From: Aquiluna sp.
Lineage (GTDB): Bacteria > Actinomycetota > Actinomycetes > Actinomycetales > Microbacteriaceae
Reading direction: 5' to 3'
Length of the DNA stretch: 64,000 nt
Assembly: GCA_021741585.1 (NCBI GenBank)
Contig: JAIOXN010000001.1
Coordinates: 545,059-609,058, forward strand
The notes under the pieces were generated by a model that searched no databases, was not told where the DNA came from, and worked only from the letters and a program-made list of their open reading frames with translations. Position 1 is the stretch's first letter, and every line of letters starts with the position of its first letter. Shown piece by piece: positions 26,169-34,732 of the stretch. A program made the translations under genes and the position numbers.

Positions 26169-27856
26169 GCCGCCACACCTTTCTCGATTTGAATGTTGTC
26201 GATTTCCGCAGACATTTCTTCGGCTGTCCAGCCCAACTTTTTGCCGACGATTCCGGCTAGCTCTACCAACATTTGACGGTTAACCTCTCCCGTGAAAGCA
26301 AGACTTGTCCTTCTGTGAACAATGTCCGAGAGATGAAGCACGAACTCGTTCTCCACCAGAAATTCAATTTCAGTTTTTGAATAGGCGGGAGTGTGAATCA
26401 AGGCAGTATCTAGCTTGTTGTCCTGGATATAAGCTATGACCTTTGTGGCCAAGGTTCCGTAACGATTTAGTAGCTGAATTGTTCGTTCAACATCTAGCCC
26501 GGCGCCATTTTGTTCTGCCCACTTAAGCTGCATTTGCTTGGATTCGGGGAAGTTCAGACCGCCTCCGATTGCCAGATCAACAGTTGAGACCTTGCGCTCT
26601 TGTCCCAAAAGCTTTAAGACCTCAGAACTTAGGTGTTCACCCAAGGCCCTGAATGTGGTCCACTTTCCTCCAACCAGGCTCAGCCAAGGGATACCGGCGT
26701 CATCTGAGGTTCGAACAATTCTGTAATCCCTTGAGACAAATCCAGGTAGTAGGTCATCGGATTTAGGCAATGGGCGCACTCCGGAAAAACGGAAGATGAT
26801 TTGGGACCTATTGACTTCAATGTCAGGAAAAATGTATTTCACTAGATCGAAGAAGTAGTCAACCTCTGGTTCGGTGCAGACCGCAGGTTCTGACATGTCG
26901 TGTGGAATATCTGTGGTTCCCAAGAGCACCTTGCCCAAAAGCGGGTACATCAAGACGATTCTGCCGTCGCTGTTTTCAAAGAAAATTTCGCGGTTATCGC
27001 AGGCCTCAAATAGCGCCTTATTCTCAAGGACAATATGCGAACCCTTGGTTCCTGCCATGTACTGTGTTTTCACTCCGAGAGCTTCATTGGTGAGATCGGT
27101 CCATGGCCCCGAGGTGTTGACCACTACATCTGCACGAATTGGAAATTCTTTACCAGTTATTGAGTCACGCAGAATTACCTGGCCATCACTCATGCCAACC
27201 GCGGCCAAATAGTTTGCTGATCTTGCATTTGGGCCGGCTGCAAGTGCATCCTTCAAAGCGTCAAGAGCTAAACGTTCTGGTGACTCCATGGCTGCATCAA
27301 AGTAGGTTGCGGTAAACGCAACATTCTTGTTTAGTTCCGGAAACAGCTTCATCGACTTCTTTTTGCCAAAGAATTCATGTCTTGGCATTCTGCCGCCATT
27401 ACGACCGAAGAAGTCGTACATGGTTAGTCCGACCTTGATCAAAATTGCACCGCGCTCTTTTGGCTTGCCCTGGGTGTGGCGAAGGATCCTCAATGGAGCG
27501 GAAAGAATTCCGGAAAACAAAGTAAAGATTGGCATGGTGGTCTGCAGAGGCTTTACATAGTGTGGTGCGGATGCCAGCAGTCGGTTTCTCTCCTGAAGGG
27601 ATTCCTTTACAAGACGAAACTCGCCGTTTTCAAGGTACCTAACGCCACCGTGAACCATGTGAGACGAGGCGGCAGATGCGCCTGAGCAATAGTCTTCTTT
27701 TTCAACTAGAACTGCCTTGATTCCCTGAAGGGCTAGATCTCTGAAGGTTGCAATTCCATTGATGCCGCCACCAATGATTAGCACCTGCGCAGTTGGGTCA
27801 TTCTGAATTGCACTCAGCCTGCTGACACCTTTGCTGCTCGAGCTTCTTTGCTCCAC
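26165..27856 (-). CDS. glpD: Glycerol-3-phosphate dehydrogenase (FAD)
   Basis: 563 aa. The FAD motif GGGINGIATFRDLALQG is near residue 30, and the GlpD-typical SSHMVHGGVRYLENGEFRLV follows. The C-terminal helical domain (~residues 400-563) is complete. It oxidises glycerol-3-phosphate to dihydroxyacetone phosphate at the membrane and passes electrons to quinone. GTG start with GAGAGG upstream. It is the first gene of the glycerol importer operon and is divergent from the SorC-type regulator, from which it is separated by a palindromic operator. Confidence 0.93.
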   Translation of the reverse strand: MEQRSSSSKGVSRLSAIQNDPTAQVLIIGGGINGIATFRDLALQGIKAVLVEKEDYCSGASAASSHMVHGGVRYLENGEFRLVKESLQERNRLLASAPHYVKPLQTTMPIFTLFSGILSAPLRILRHTQGKPKERGAILIKVGLTMYDFFGRNGGRMPRHEFFGKKKSMKLFPELNKNVAFTATYFDAAMESPERLALDALKDALAAGPNARSANYLAAVGMSDGQVILRDSITGKEFPIRADVVVNTSGPWTDLTNEALGVKTQYMAGTKGSHIVLENKALFEACDNREIFFENSDGRIVLMYPLLGKVLLGTTDIPHDMSEPAVCTEPEVDYFFDLVKYIFPDIEVNRSQIIFRFSGVRPLPKSDDLLPGFVSRDYRIVRTSDDAGIPWLSLVGGKWTTFRALGEHLSSEVLKLLGQERKVSTVDLAIGGGLNFPESKQMQLKWAEQNGAGLDVERTIQLLNRYGTLATKVIAYIQDNKLDTALIHTPAYSKTEIEFLVENEFVLHLSDIVHRRTSLAFTGEVNRQMLVELAGIVGKKLGWTAEEMSAEIDNIQIEKGVAA

Positions 27857-27936
27857 GTGACAATTTCCTCTCAGGTACTTCTTGCTCCCTGGAATCTATG
27901 GGGAGTTTTCAAATGGTGAAATAAAAACCGATGCTT

Positions 27937-27952
27937 TTGCACATTCGTGCAA
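27937..27952. promoter_or_regulatory. Palindromic operator for the SorC-type regulator
   Basis: The perfect palindrome TTGCACATTCGTGCAA lies between glpD (minus) and the regulator gene (plus). It overlaps the regulator's -10-like AATACT (27951-27956), which is 6 nt before the ATG, so binding would repress its own gene. The core recurs twice upstream of glpK. Confidence 0.7.
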
Positions 27953-27962
27953 TACTTTCGTT

Positions 27963-28940
27963 ATGTTTCAGGAAATCGATGATCGATCAAAACTCAAACT
28001 CTCACTGAAGGCTGCACAGCTTTATTACTTGCAGGATTTGACCATGGAGTACATTGGCAAAGAGCTGAATGTGTCTCGCTCATCCGTCTCTCGCTTGTTA
28101 CAAATGGCAAGAGATCGTGGCATCGTTGAAATTAAGGTCAATACCCCAGACGATGCTCCAAGACGAATCGCTAGCCAACTGAAAGACAAATATGGGGTAA
28201 GTGCGCACCTGGTACCGGTGGCCGAAACTACCTCCCACGTTGAGCGACTTGATCGAGTTGCACTTAGCGCTGCACGAATGCTTCCCGGTTTCTTTAGCAC
28301 CAGAATGACGATGGGAATCGCCTGGGGTTCAACAATTACCGCGGTGAGCCGCAACCTAACTCGCAGACATGTTGGTGAGTCCAGGATTGTTCAGCTCAAT
28401 GGTGCCGGTAATGACCACACCACCGGTGTTATCTATTCAGGTGAAATTCTAAGAAGGTTTGGAGAAGCCTTCGGTTCAGTGGTTGAACAATTTCCAGTTC
28501 CAGCATTCTTCGACGACCCAGCCGCTAAAAAAATCCTTTGGAAAGAGATGAGTATCAAGAGAATCCTTGATATCCAAGGCTCTTTGGATGTCGCACTATT
28601 CGGTCTCGGAGCACTCCATGCTGAAGTTCCTAGCCACGTATATGCCGCCGGATATTTGAATCAAGATGACCTTGACGGTCTAAATAAGGATCGAGTAGTC
28701 GGCGATGTTGCGACTGTGTTTTTCCGTGAGGATGGCTCTTGGGAAGATGTTGCACTAAATCAAAGGTCAAGCGGTCTAGACCTAGATATCCTGAAAAGGG
28801 CACCGAGAAGAATTTGTGTTGTGGCAGGTACAGCAAGACTTCAAAGCCTTCACGGCGCTCTGGCCGGAAACTTAATCACGGATTTGATTATTGACGACGA
28901 AACAGCCAAGGCGCTTCTATCGGAAGCCAGCGAAAACTGA
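27963..28940 (+). CDS. SorC/DeoR-type sugar-binding regulator of glycerol genes
   Basis: 325 aa. An N-terminal helix-turn-helix (LKAAQLYYLQDLTMEYIGKELNVSRSSVSRLLQMARDRGIVEI) is followed by a SorC-type sugar-phosphate-binding domain (TMGIAWGSTITAVSRNL; VVAGTARLQSLHGALAG). Start chosen at ATG 27963: a hexamer AATACT lies 6 nt upstream (leaderless), and earlier in-frame codons would add an unrelated stretch across the promoter. Its position next to glpD and the shared operator suggest control of glycerol use, probably sensing glycerol-3-phosphate or dihydroxyacetone phosphate (inference). In most bacteria this job is done by GlpR. Confidence 0.85.
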   Translation: MFQEIDDRSKLKLSLKAAQLYYLQDLTMEYIGKELNVSRSSVSRLLQMARDRGIVEIKVNTPDDAPRRIASQLKDKYGVSAHLVPVAETTSHVERLDRVALSAARMLPGFFSTRMTMGIAWGSTITAVSRNLTRRHVGESRIVQLNGAGNDHTTGVIYSGEILRRFGEAFGSVVEQFPVPAFFDDPAAKKILWKEMSIKRILDIQGSLDVALFGLGALHAEVPSHVYAAGYLNQDDLDGLNKDRVVGDVATVFFREDGSWEDVALNQRSSGLDLDILKRAPRRICVVAGTARLQSLHGALAGNLITDLIIDDETAKALLSEASEN

Positions 28941-28985
28941 TTTTTCAATCTGCCAGTAGTCGGACAATCCCGCATTTCACTGAGA

Positions 28986-29330
28986 CTAAACCTTTTTCAC
29001 CACCGAGGATTTGAGCATCATCTGGCCAAAGCCATCCACCTTGGCATCGATGTCGTGGCCATCCCCCGCATTCACCAGGCGAATATTCTTTACCTTGGTG
29101 CCGACCTTGATCGAGTTTGAGAAACCTTTGACCTTGAGGTCTTTAGTAATGGTGACCGTGTCACCATCCTGCAGGATGTTTCCTGCAGAATCTTTGACCA
29201 CAACGGTGTCTGATTCGATCTGCTCCTTAGGGTCCCACTCATGAGCGCACTCCGGGCAGACTAGTAAATCGCCCATTTCGTAGCTATAGGCAGATTCACA
29301 CAAAGGGCAAGGTGGCAATGTTTCGCTCAT
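28986..29330 (-). CDS. YjdM/PhnA-family zinc ribbon protein
   Basis: 114 aa. Two CxxC pairs ([19 protein letters not shown]) form an N-terminal zinc ribbon; the C-terminal part has the YjdM motif [17 protein letters not shown]. The family was once linked to phosphonate use, but its function is unknown. The start ATG could use AGGG seven bases away or a leaderless mRNA, since TAGGGT lies 6 nt upstream. Confidence 0.88.
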   Translation of the reverse strand: MSETLPPCPLCESAYSYEMGDLLVCPECAHEWDPKEQIESDTVVVKDSAGNILQDGDTVTITKDLKVKGFSNSIKVGTKVKNIRLVNAGDGHDIDAKVDGFGQMMLKSSVVKKV

Positions 29331-29336
29331 TTACTT

Positions 29337-29353
29337 ACCCTACGCCCTATCAT
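29337..29353. promoter_or_regulatory. Divergent overlapping promoters in a 29-bp gap
   Basis: The yjdM and monooxygenase start codons are 29 bp apart. Minus-strand TAGGGT (29337-29342) and plus-strand TATCAT (29348-29353) each lie exactly 6 nt from a start codon. Both -35 regions must fall inside the neighbouring gene. Confidence 0.4.
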
Positions 29354-29359
29354 CAGAGG

Positions 29360-29653
29360 ATGAGCCAGCCTAAATGCCGCGTTATCGCAATCTTCCAACC
29401 AAACACTGAGTCTTATGAGGAAGTAAAGCACCTGCTTCTTGAGATCACTCCCTTGGTCTATCTAGAACCGGGCTGCGAGGAATACGACCTTCACGAGACT
29501 GTCGACGGCCGCCTGATTCAAATCGAAACTTGGACCACCAGAGAGCTCTGGGTTAGCCACGGCGATCAGGATAATGTTGCAAGGATTCGAGCTGGAATCG
29601 CTGGAAAGCTCGAACAAGATGTTGAAGTAATCGAGATGTACGCAGCCAGCTAA
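29360..29653 (+). CDS. Antibiotic biosynthesis monooxygenase-like protein
   Basis: 97 aa ABM ferredoxin-like fold protein: KCRVIAIFQPNTESYEEVKHLLLEI, LEPGCEEYDLHE, and IQIETWTTRELWVSH are typical. Members act as small monooxygenases or stress proteins; the substrate is unknown. Start chosen at ATG 29360; a longer reading from 29312 would run into the yjdM gene. TATCAT at 29348-29353 suggests a leaderless transcript. Confidence 0.8.
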   Translation: MSQPKCRVIAIFQPNTESYEEVKHLLLEITPLVYLEPGCEEYDLHETVDGRLIQIETWTTRELWVSHGDQDNVARIRAGIAGKLEQDVEVIEMYAAS

Positions 29654-29654
29654 C

Positions 29655-30263
29655 TCAAGCGTTAGCGGTTATTTCTTTTCTTTGGTGAAACCACTGCATC
29701 CAAATAACTAGCGAAAGCCATGCCACCTGCATAAAAGCGACTACTCGCTCGGACAGGCCAACCATTGGTTGACCGGGTTCTAGCCACGTGAACAAGAACC
29801 AGAGTGTTGTGACTGTCAGAACTAAAGTCGCGGGGATTACGCCAACCGGCCTCAGGCTCCAGTGATATCTGCGATCAAATCGCATTCCCAGGATTGGCCA
29901 AGCCGAGAACAACACAAAGGCAACAGTCGCATACAAAACATGTGTTGGTGAGCTGCTTGTTTGAGAAGGAGTTGAGTAAATCGTGAACCCATATGTTGCA
30001 AGCCCGGCAACCACCAATGCCAAACGCCCTGGAAGACTGACGCTCTTGGCGCTCCAAGCACCAATCAAGGTGAGGGTTCCTCCCAGAATGAAGAAACTCG
30101 ATTGAATCCATTTCACAGGAGAGTCATCGGCAGCTAGATCGCTAATGGTTTTTGAAATTGGGTCATAACCATCCACCAGGGAACCAGAAACCGCCCAACC
30201 CATGATGTTCTGGATTGGACCAAGAGTTGCGGCAATAATTGCCCAAATACCGATTAGCTGCAT
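29655..30263 (-). CDS. DUF998 membrane protein
   Basis: 202 aa with six membrane segments, DUF998-like: the N-terminal GWAVSGSLVDGYDPISKTISDLAADDSP region is characteristic. Function unknown. The start ATG has GAGGT upstream. It converges with the monooxygenase gene (1 bp gap) and is divergent from metH. Confidence 0.8.
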   Translation of the reverse strand: MQLIGIWAIIAATLGPIQNIMGWAVSGSLVDGYDPISKTISDLAADDSPVKWIQSSFFILGGTLTLIGAWSAKSVSLPGRLALVVAGLATYGFTIYSTPSQTSSSPTHVLYATVAFVLFSAWPILGMRFDRRYHWSLRPVGVIPATLVLTVTTLWFLFTWLEPGQPMVGLSERVVAFMQVAWLSLVIWMQWFHQRKEITANA

Positions 30264-30386
30264 GATTTACCTCAATAACGCTAAACCATCTATGAAACAA
30301 ATTGTTGAACAATGGCATCGTCTTGCCCGTCGGGATAAACTTGCACAACCGCAGGCCTGCGAATCCCCCTGAAAATTGGAGTCTTT

Positions 30387-33300
30387 TTGCATTTGCATGA
30401 GTGGAAGAGCGTGCCATTGGCACCGCGAGCGGCCGAACTTCTCAAAGCTCTCTCAGAGCGCGTTGTAATCGCCGATGGCGCCATGGGCACCATGCTTCAA
30501 GATCGCAAGCCAACTATGGAAGATTTCCAAAACCATGAGGGCTGCAACGAGATTCTCAATGTCACAAGACCCGACATCATCCTGGATGTCCACAATGCAT
30601 ATTTTGAAACCGGCATCGACTGCATTGAAACCAATACTTTTGGCGCCAACTGGTCAAATCTTTCCGACTACGGAATTGAAGATCGAATCGAAGAACTTGC
30701 TCGCGAGGGCGCAAAGCTCGGTCGCCAGAGCGCAGACTCCTTCACTGAAAAAGACTCCAAAACTCGTTGGGTTTTGGGTTCGATGGGCCCTGGAACAAAA
30801 CTTCCATCCCTTGGTCACACCAGCTACCAGAACCTAAAAGACACCTTTGCCTTGCAGGCAAAAGGCCTGATCGCGGGTGGTGCCGACGCCTTCTTGGTTG
30901 AGACCTCACAGGATCTTTTGCAGACCAAGGCTGCCATTAATGGTTGCAAGCAAGCCGTGGTTGATGCAGGTATCCGCATTCCAATCTTTGCCGAAGTAAC
31001 TGTCGAGACCACCGGAACAATGTTGATGGGATCGGAGATTGGTGCGGCGCTGACAGCCCTTGAGCCGCTTGGAATCGACATGATCGGGTTGAACTGTGCA
31101 ACCGGTCCTGCGGAAATGAGTGAGCACCTCAGAGAGCTCTCCAAGCACTCACAGATTCCAGTGATGGTAATGCCAAATGCTGGTCTTCCAATTCTCTCCG
31201 GTGATGGCGCCTATTACCCACTTGGGCCAGACGAGCTTGCAACCGCGCACGAGCAGTTTGTGAAAGAGTTTGGGCTGTCTTTGGTTGGTGGCTGCTGTGG
31301 CACAACCCCAGCCCACCTCAAGGCAGTGGTTGACCGAATCGGTGGAACCAAGGTTCTAAATCGCAAGACCGAAATTGAACCCGGTGTTGCATCGCTTTAT
31401 CAGCATGTGCCACTAAGCCAGGACAAGGCATATCTTGCAATCGGCGAGCGCACCAACGCGAATGGTTCAAAGGCTTTCCGAGAAGCACTTTTAGCTGAAA
31501 ACTGGGATGACTGCGTGGATATCGCTCGCAAGCAGGTGCGCGATGGCGCTCACCTGCTAGATGTATCGGTTGATTATGTTGGTCGCGATGGCGTCAGGGA
31601 CATGAAGGAAATCGTTTCAAGATTTGCCTCCGCCTCAACCTTGCCATTGGTGATTGACTCAACAGAACCAGAAGTGCTTCAAGCGGCTCTTGAGTTGATT
31701 GGCGGCAGACCTGTTATCAACTCTGTGAACTTTGAAGATGGGGATGGCCCCACCTCTCGGTTTGCAAGAATCATGCCTTTGGTCAAAGAGCATGGAACTG
31801 CGGTAGTTGCTCTGACGATCGATGAAGAGGGTCAGGCTCGCACCAAAGACCACAAAGTGAAGATTGCTTCTCGCCTGATCGACACTTTGGTTCAAGACTG
31901 GGGCCTTAGGGTCTCAGACATCATTGTGGATGCCCTAACCTTCCCGATTGCCACCGGCCAAGAAGAAACCCGCAGGGATGGAATTGAAACCATCGAGGCG
32001 ATCAGAGAAATTAATCGCCTTTACCCGGGTGTCCACACCACCCTCGGTGTTTCGAATGTTTCGTTTGGGCTTAATCCAGTTTCAAGATCTGTCTTGAACT
32101 CCGTTTTCCTGCATGAGGCAAGCGAAGCTGGTCTTGACTCGGCAATCATTGACGCTGCAAAGATTGTTCCCCTGGCCTCCATCCCAGAGGAGCAAAAGCA
32201 GGTCGCACTTGATTTGATTTATGACCGCCGCGAATACGACTCGGATGGCAACATCACCTACGACCCGCTAGAGCGCATGCTAGATCTTTTTGCTGGCGTG
32301 AACTCCGGAGCGTTGAAGGATGCCAGGGCTGCAGAGATGGCTGCACTAAGCGTCACTGAGCGACTTGAACGCAGAATCATTGATGGCGAATCAAAGGGTC
32401 TTGAGCAGGATCTAGATGATGCTCGGGCTGATGGTGTTTCGGCACTAGATATCATCAACAATCACCTTTTGGCAGGCATGAAGATTGTTGGAGAGCGCTT
32501 TGGCAAGGGCGAAATGCAGTTGCCTTTTGTGTTGCAATCTGCGGAGGTTATGAAGGCAGCAGTTGCACTTTTAGAACCACACATGGAAAAGAGCACCGAA
32601 GCCGGCAAGGGCACAATCGTGCTGGCAACGGTTCGCGGCGATGTCCACGACATCGGCAAGAACTTGGTTGACATCATCCTCACCAACAACGGCTATAAAG
32701 TCATCAACATCGGCATCAAGCAGCCGATCAACGAAATCATTGCCGCAGCACAAGAACACAATGCCGATGTGATTGGCCTCAGTGGCCTATTGGTGAAATC
32801 GACTCTTGTGATGAAGGAAAACCTTGAAGAGCTTTCCACCAGAGGTCTTGCCAAAAAGTGGCCAATCATTCTCGGTGGTGCAGCACTAACCAGAGCATTT
32901 GTTGAAGATGACCTCGCCGGTCAATTCGACGGAGTCGTTCGCTACGCCAAAGATGCCTTTGAAGGACTTGCCCTCATGGAGCCTTTGGTTGCAATTTCGA
33001 GGGGCGCAGATCCCGACTCGGTTGGCTTGCCGGCATTGAGGAAGCGCATTCACGCCAAAACTACGCTCACTCTCACAGAGCCAGAGGATCTTCCAAGTCG
33101 AAGCGATGTATTAAGCGATAACCCGATTCCAACCCCGCCTTTCTGGGGCACCAGGCTGGTCAAGGGCATCAAGCTTGCCGACTACGCCAGCTTCTTGGAT
33201 GAGCGAGCCACTTTCATGGGACAGTGGGGCCTCAAGCCTTCTCGCGCCGAAGACGGCGCGAGCTACCAAGAGTTGGTGGACACAGAAGGTCGCCCAAGAC

Positions 33301-33983
33301 TCCGTTATTGGTTAGACCGAATTCTGGCCGAAGGCATGCTTGATGCCTCGGTTGTTTACGGTTACTTCCCCGTTTACTCAGAGGGCAACGATGTCGTAGT
33401 TTTGGGCCACGGCGATGACCCAAATGGAGCAATTGGCAAACCAGGACTTTTGGCACCGGATGGCGGCTCTGGAACTCTTGGCGAAGAGCGATTGAGATTC
33501 ACTTTCCCAAGGCAAAGACGAGACCGTCACCTCTGTCTGGCAGATTTTGTGAAGGGCAAAGAAACTGGCCAAATAGACGTTATGCCGGTCCAGCTGGTCA
33601 CGGCAGGTAGTGCGGTTGATTCTGTAACCGCGAAGCTCTTCAAAGAAAATGCATATCGCGAATATATGGAACTCAATGGCCTTGCGATGCAGCTAACAGA
33701 ATCGCTGGCAGAGTACTGGCACTCGAGAATCAGAGCCGAGCTTGGCTTTGAGAGTGAAGATCCGAGTGAACTTGATGGCTTCTTTGATCTCAAATATCGA
33801 GGAGCCAGGTTCTCACTTGGATATCCTGCCTGCCCAGAAATGGAAGATCGCAAAAAGGTTGTCGAACTTCTGAAGCCTGAGAGATTAGGCATCGTGCTCT
33901 CAGAGGAGCTTCAGCTCCACCCTGAGCAATCAACCGATGCATTTGTCTTCCACCACCCGGAAGCCAAGTACTTCTCGGTCTAG
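30387..33983 (+). CDS. metH: Cobalamin-dependent methionine synthase
   Basis: 1198 aa, full length. It transfers a methyl group from 5-methyltetrahydrofolate to homocysteine through methylcobalamin. Domains in order: homocysteine/zinc domain (~20-330; Cys ligands in GLNCATGP and GGCCGTTP), pterin-binding domain (~345-620; GERTNANGSKAFRE), cap plus B12 domain (~650-880; DVHDIGKN with base-off His near residue 754), and SAM reactivation domain (~900-1198; GYPACPEMEDR). TTG 30387 is chosen because GGAG ends 5 bp upstream; TTG 30393 is the alternative. The next genes, on the other strand, look like a B12 importer. No cobalamin riboswitch is recognised upstream. Confidence 0.96.
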   Translation: MHLHEWKSVPLAPRAAELLKALSERVVIADGAMGTMLQDRKPTMEDFQNHEGCNEILNVTRPDIILDVHNAYFETGIDCIETNTFGANWSNLSDYGIEDRIEELAREGAKLGRQSADSFTEKDSKTRWVLGSMGPGTKLPSLGHTSYQNLKDTFALQAKGLIAGGADAFLVETSQDLLQTKAAINGCKQAVVDAGIRIPIFAEVTVETTGTMLMGSEIGAALTALEPLGIDMIGLNCATGPAEMSEHLRELSKHSQIPVMVMPNAGLPILSGDGAYYPLGPDELATAHEQFVKEFGLSLVGGCCGTTPAHLKAVVDRIGGTKVLNRKTEIEPGVASLYQHVPLSQDKAYLAIGERTNANGSKAFREALLAENWDDCVDIARKQVRDGAHLLDVSVDYVGRDGVRDMKEIVSRFASASTLPLVIDSTEPEVLQAALELIGGRPVINSVNFEDGDGPTSRFARIMPLVKEHGTAVVALTIDEEGQARTKDHKVKIASRLIDTLVQDWGLRVSDIIVDALTFPIATGQEETRRDGIETIEAIREINRLYPGVHTTLGVSNVSFGLNPVSRSVLNSVFLHEASEAGLDSAIIDAAKIVPLASIPEEQKQVALDLIYDRREYDSDGNITYDPLERMLDLFAGVNSGALKDARAAEMAALSVTERLERRIIDGESKGLEQDLDDARADGVSALDIINNHLLAGMKIVGERFGKGEMQLPFVLQSAEVMKAAVALLEPHMEKSTEAGKGTIVLATVRGDVHDIGKNLVDIILTNNGYKVINIGIKQPINEIIAAAQEHNADVIGLSGLLVKSTLVMKENLEELSTRGLAKKWPIILGGAALTRAFVEDDLAGQFDGVVRYAKDAFEGLALMEPLVAISRGADPDSVGLPALRKRIHAKTTLTLTEPEDLPSRSDVLSDNPIPTPPFWGTRLVKGIKLADYASFLDERATFMGQWGLKPSRAEDGASYQELVDTEGRPRLRYWLDRILAEGMLDASVVYGYFPVYSEGNDVVVLGHGDDPNGAIGKPGLLAPDGGSGTLGEERLRFTFPRQRRDRHLCLADFVKGKETGQIDVMPVQLVTAGSAVDSVTAKLFKENAYREYMELNGLAMQLTESLAEYWHSRIRAELGFESEDPSELDGFFDLKYRGARFSLGYPACPEMEDRKKVVELLKPERLGIVLSEELQLHPEQSTDAFVFHHPEAKYFSV

Positions 33984-34732
33984 ATTTTTGCTCTTCTGAG
34001 GATTGCAAGGATGGGTTGGCCCACTGCCAAAATAACCACCGCCGTGGATATGGCGCGGACCGTATCCCAGGTAAGTGTCGAGGTTGCGAGACTGTAAAAG
34101 AAAAAGCTACCTAAATTTTCAATCAGTGAAGCATCTGGTGAATAGGAAATGCTGGTTTGTGGTCCAACCGCAAATGGCCAAAACCAGAGATTCATGATCA
34201 ACCCAAACCCATAGCTTGCAATAAGTGCATAACTAGCTAATCCAAAGACTTCAGACCTGCGAGTTTTCGAAGATCTAGCAGAACCTAAGCCAGCAAGTGC
34301 ACCAACCCAGCCAACAGAGATCATTTGGAAAGAGGTCCAGGGCCCTATCCCCCCAAAAAACAGTGAACTGGCTGCGATTGAAAGGATCCCCAAGAGCAAG
34401 CCATAGCGGACTCCAAATGCCCTGCCGCCTAAAATCACGACAACAAAAACCAACTCGAAGCCGCCAATGCCTGAGGTTGCAATCCTGGTACCGGCAGCAA
34501 GTCCTGCGAGAGTAGCAAGCATCGCCAGCTGCTTAGGGCCCGAAATCGCACCTTCCAGAACTAACCCAATCACCACAATAAGTAATGGCAGAAGGGCAAC
34601 CGCTAGGACCGGTGCCGCTAGCTCGGCGGCTTCGGGAAGTGCAGGGGCGAACAGTGGCCACGAGAAGGCTGCCAATGCAATCAGTGAGCTAAGTGCCAAA
34701 ATACCGTTTTGCCAGCTGAAAACTCTCTTCAC
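33980..34732 (-). CDS. ECF transporter S component, probably cobalamin
   Basis: 250 aa with six or more membrane segments and an ECF-S-like layout (ISGPKQLAMLATLAGLAAGTRI; FGVRYGLLLGILSIAASSLFFGGIGPWTSFQMISVGWVGALAG). It would bind the vitamin and use the energizing unit encoded just upstream (4 bp overlap). The 3' end overlaps the metH tail by 4 bp. Neighbourhood (metH, DUF4430 lipoprotein) points to vitamin B12; sequence alone does not prove the substrate. Confidence 0.7.
   Translation of the reverse strand: MKRVFSWQNGILALSSLIALAAFSWPLFAPALPEAAELAAPVLAVALLPLLIVVIGLVLEGAISGPKQLAMLATLAGLAAGTRIATSGIGGFELVFVVVILGGRAFGVRYGLLLGILSIAASSLFFGGIGPWTSFQMISVGWVGALAGLGSARSSKTRRSEVFGLASYALIASYGFGLIMNLWFWPFAVGPQTSISYSPDASLIENLGSFFFYSLATSTLTWDTVRAISTAVVILAVGQPILAILRRAKI

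Noticed and set aside
30339..30353. TTGCAC half-site before metH as a SorC-regulator site
   Set aside because: No matching right half, so it does not fit the palindrome seen before glpK and the regulator.
30264..30386. Possible cobalamin or SAM riboswitch before metH
   Set aside because: The gap is only ~120 bp and I found no B12-box or SAM-riboswitch core; only a short GCAGGCCTGC palindrome.
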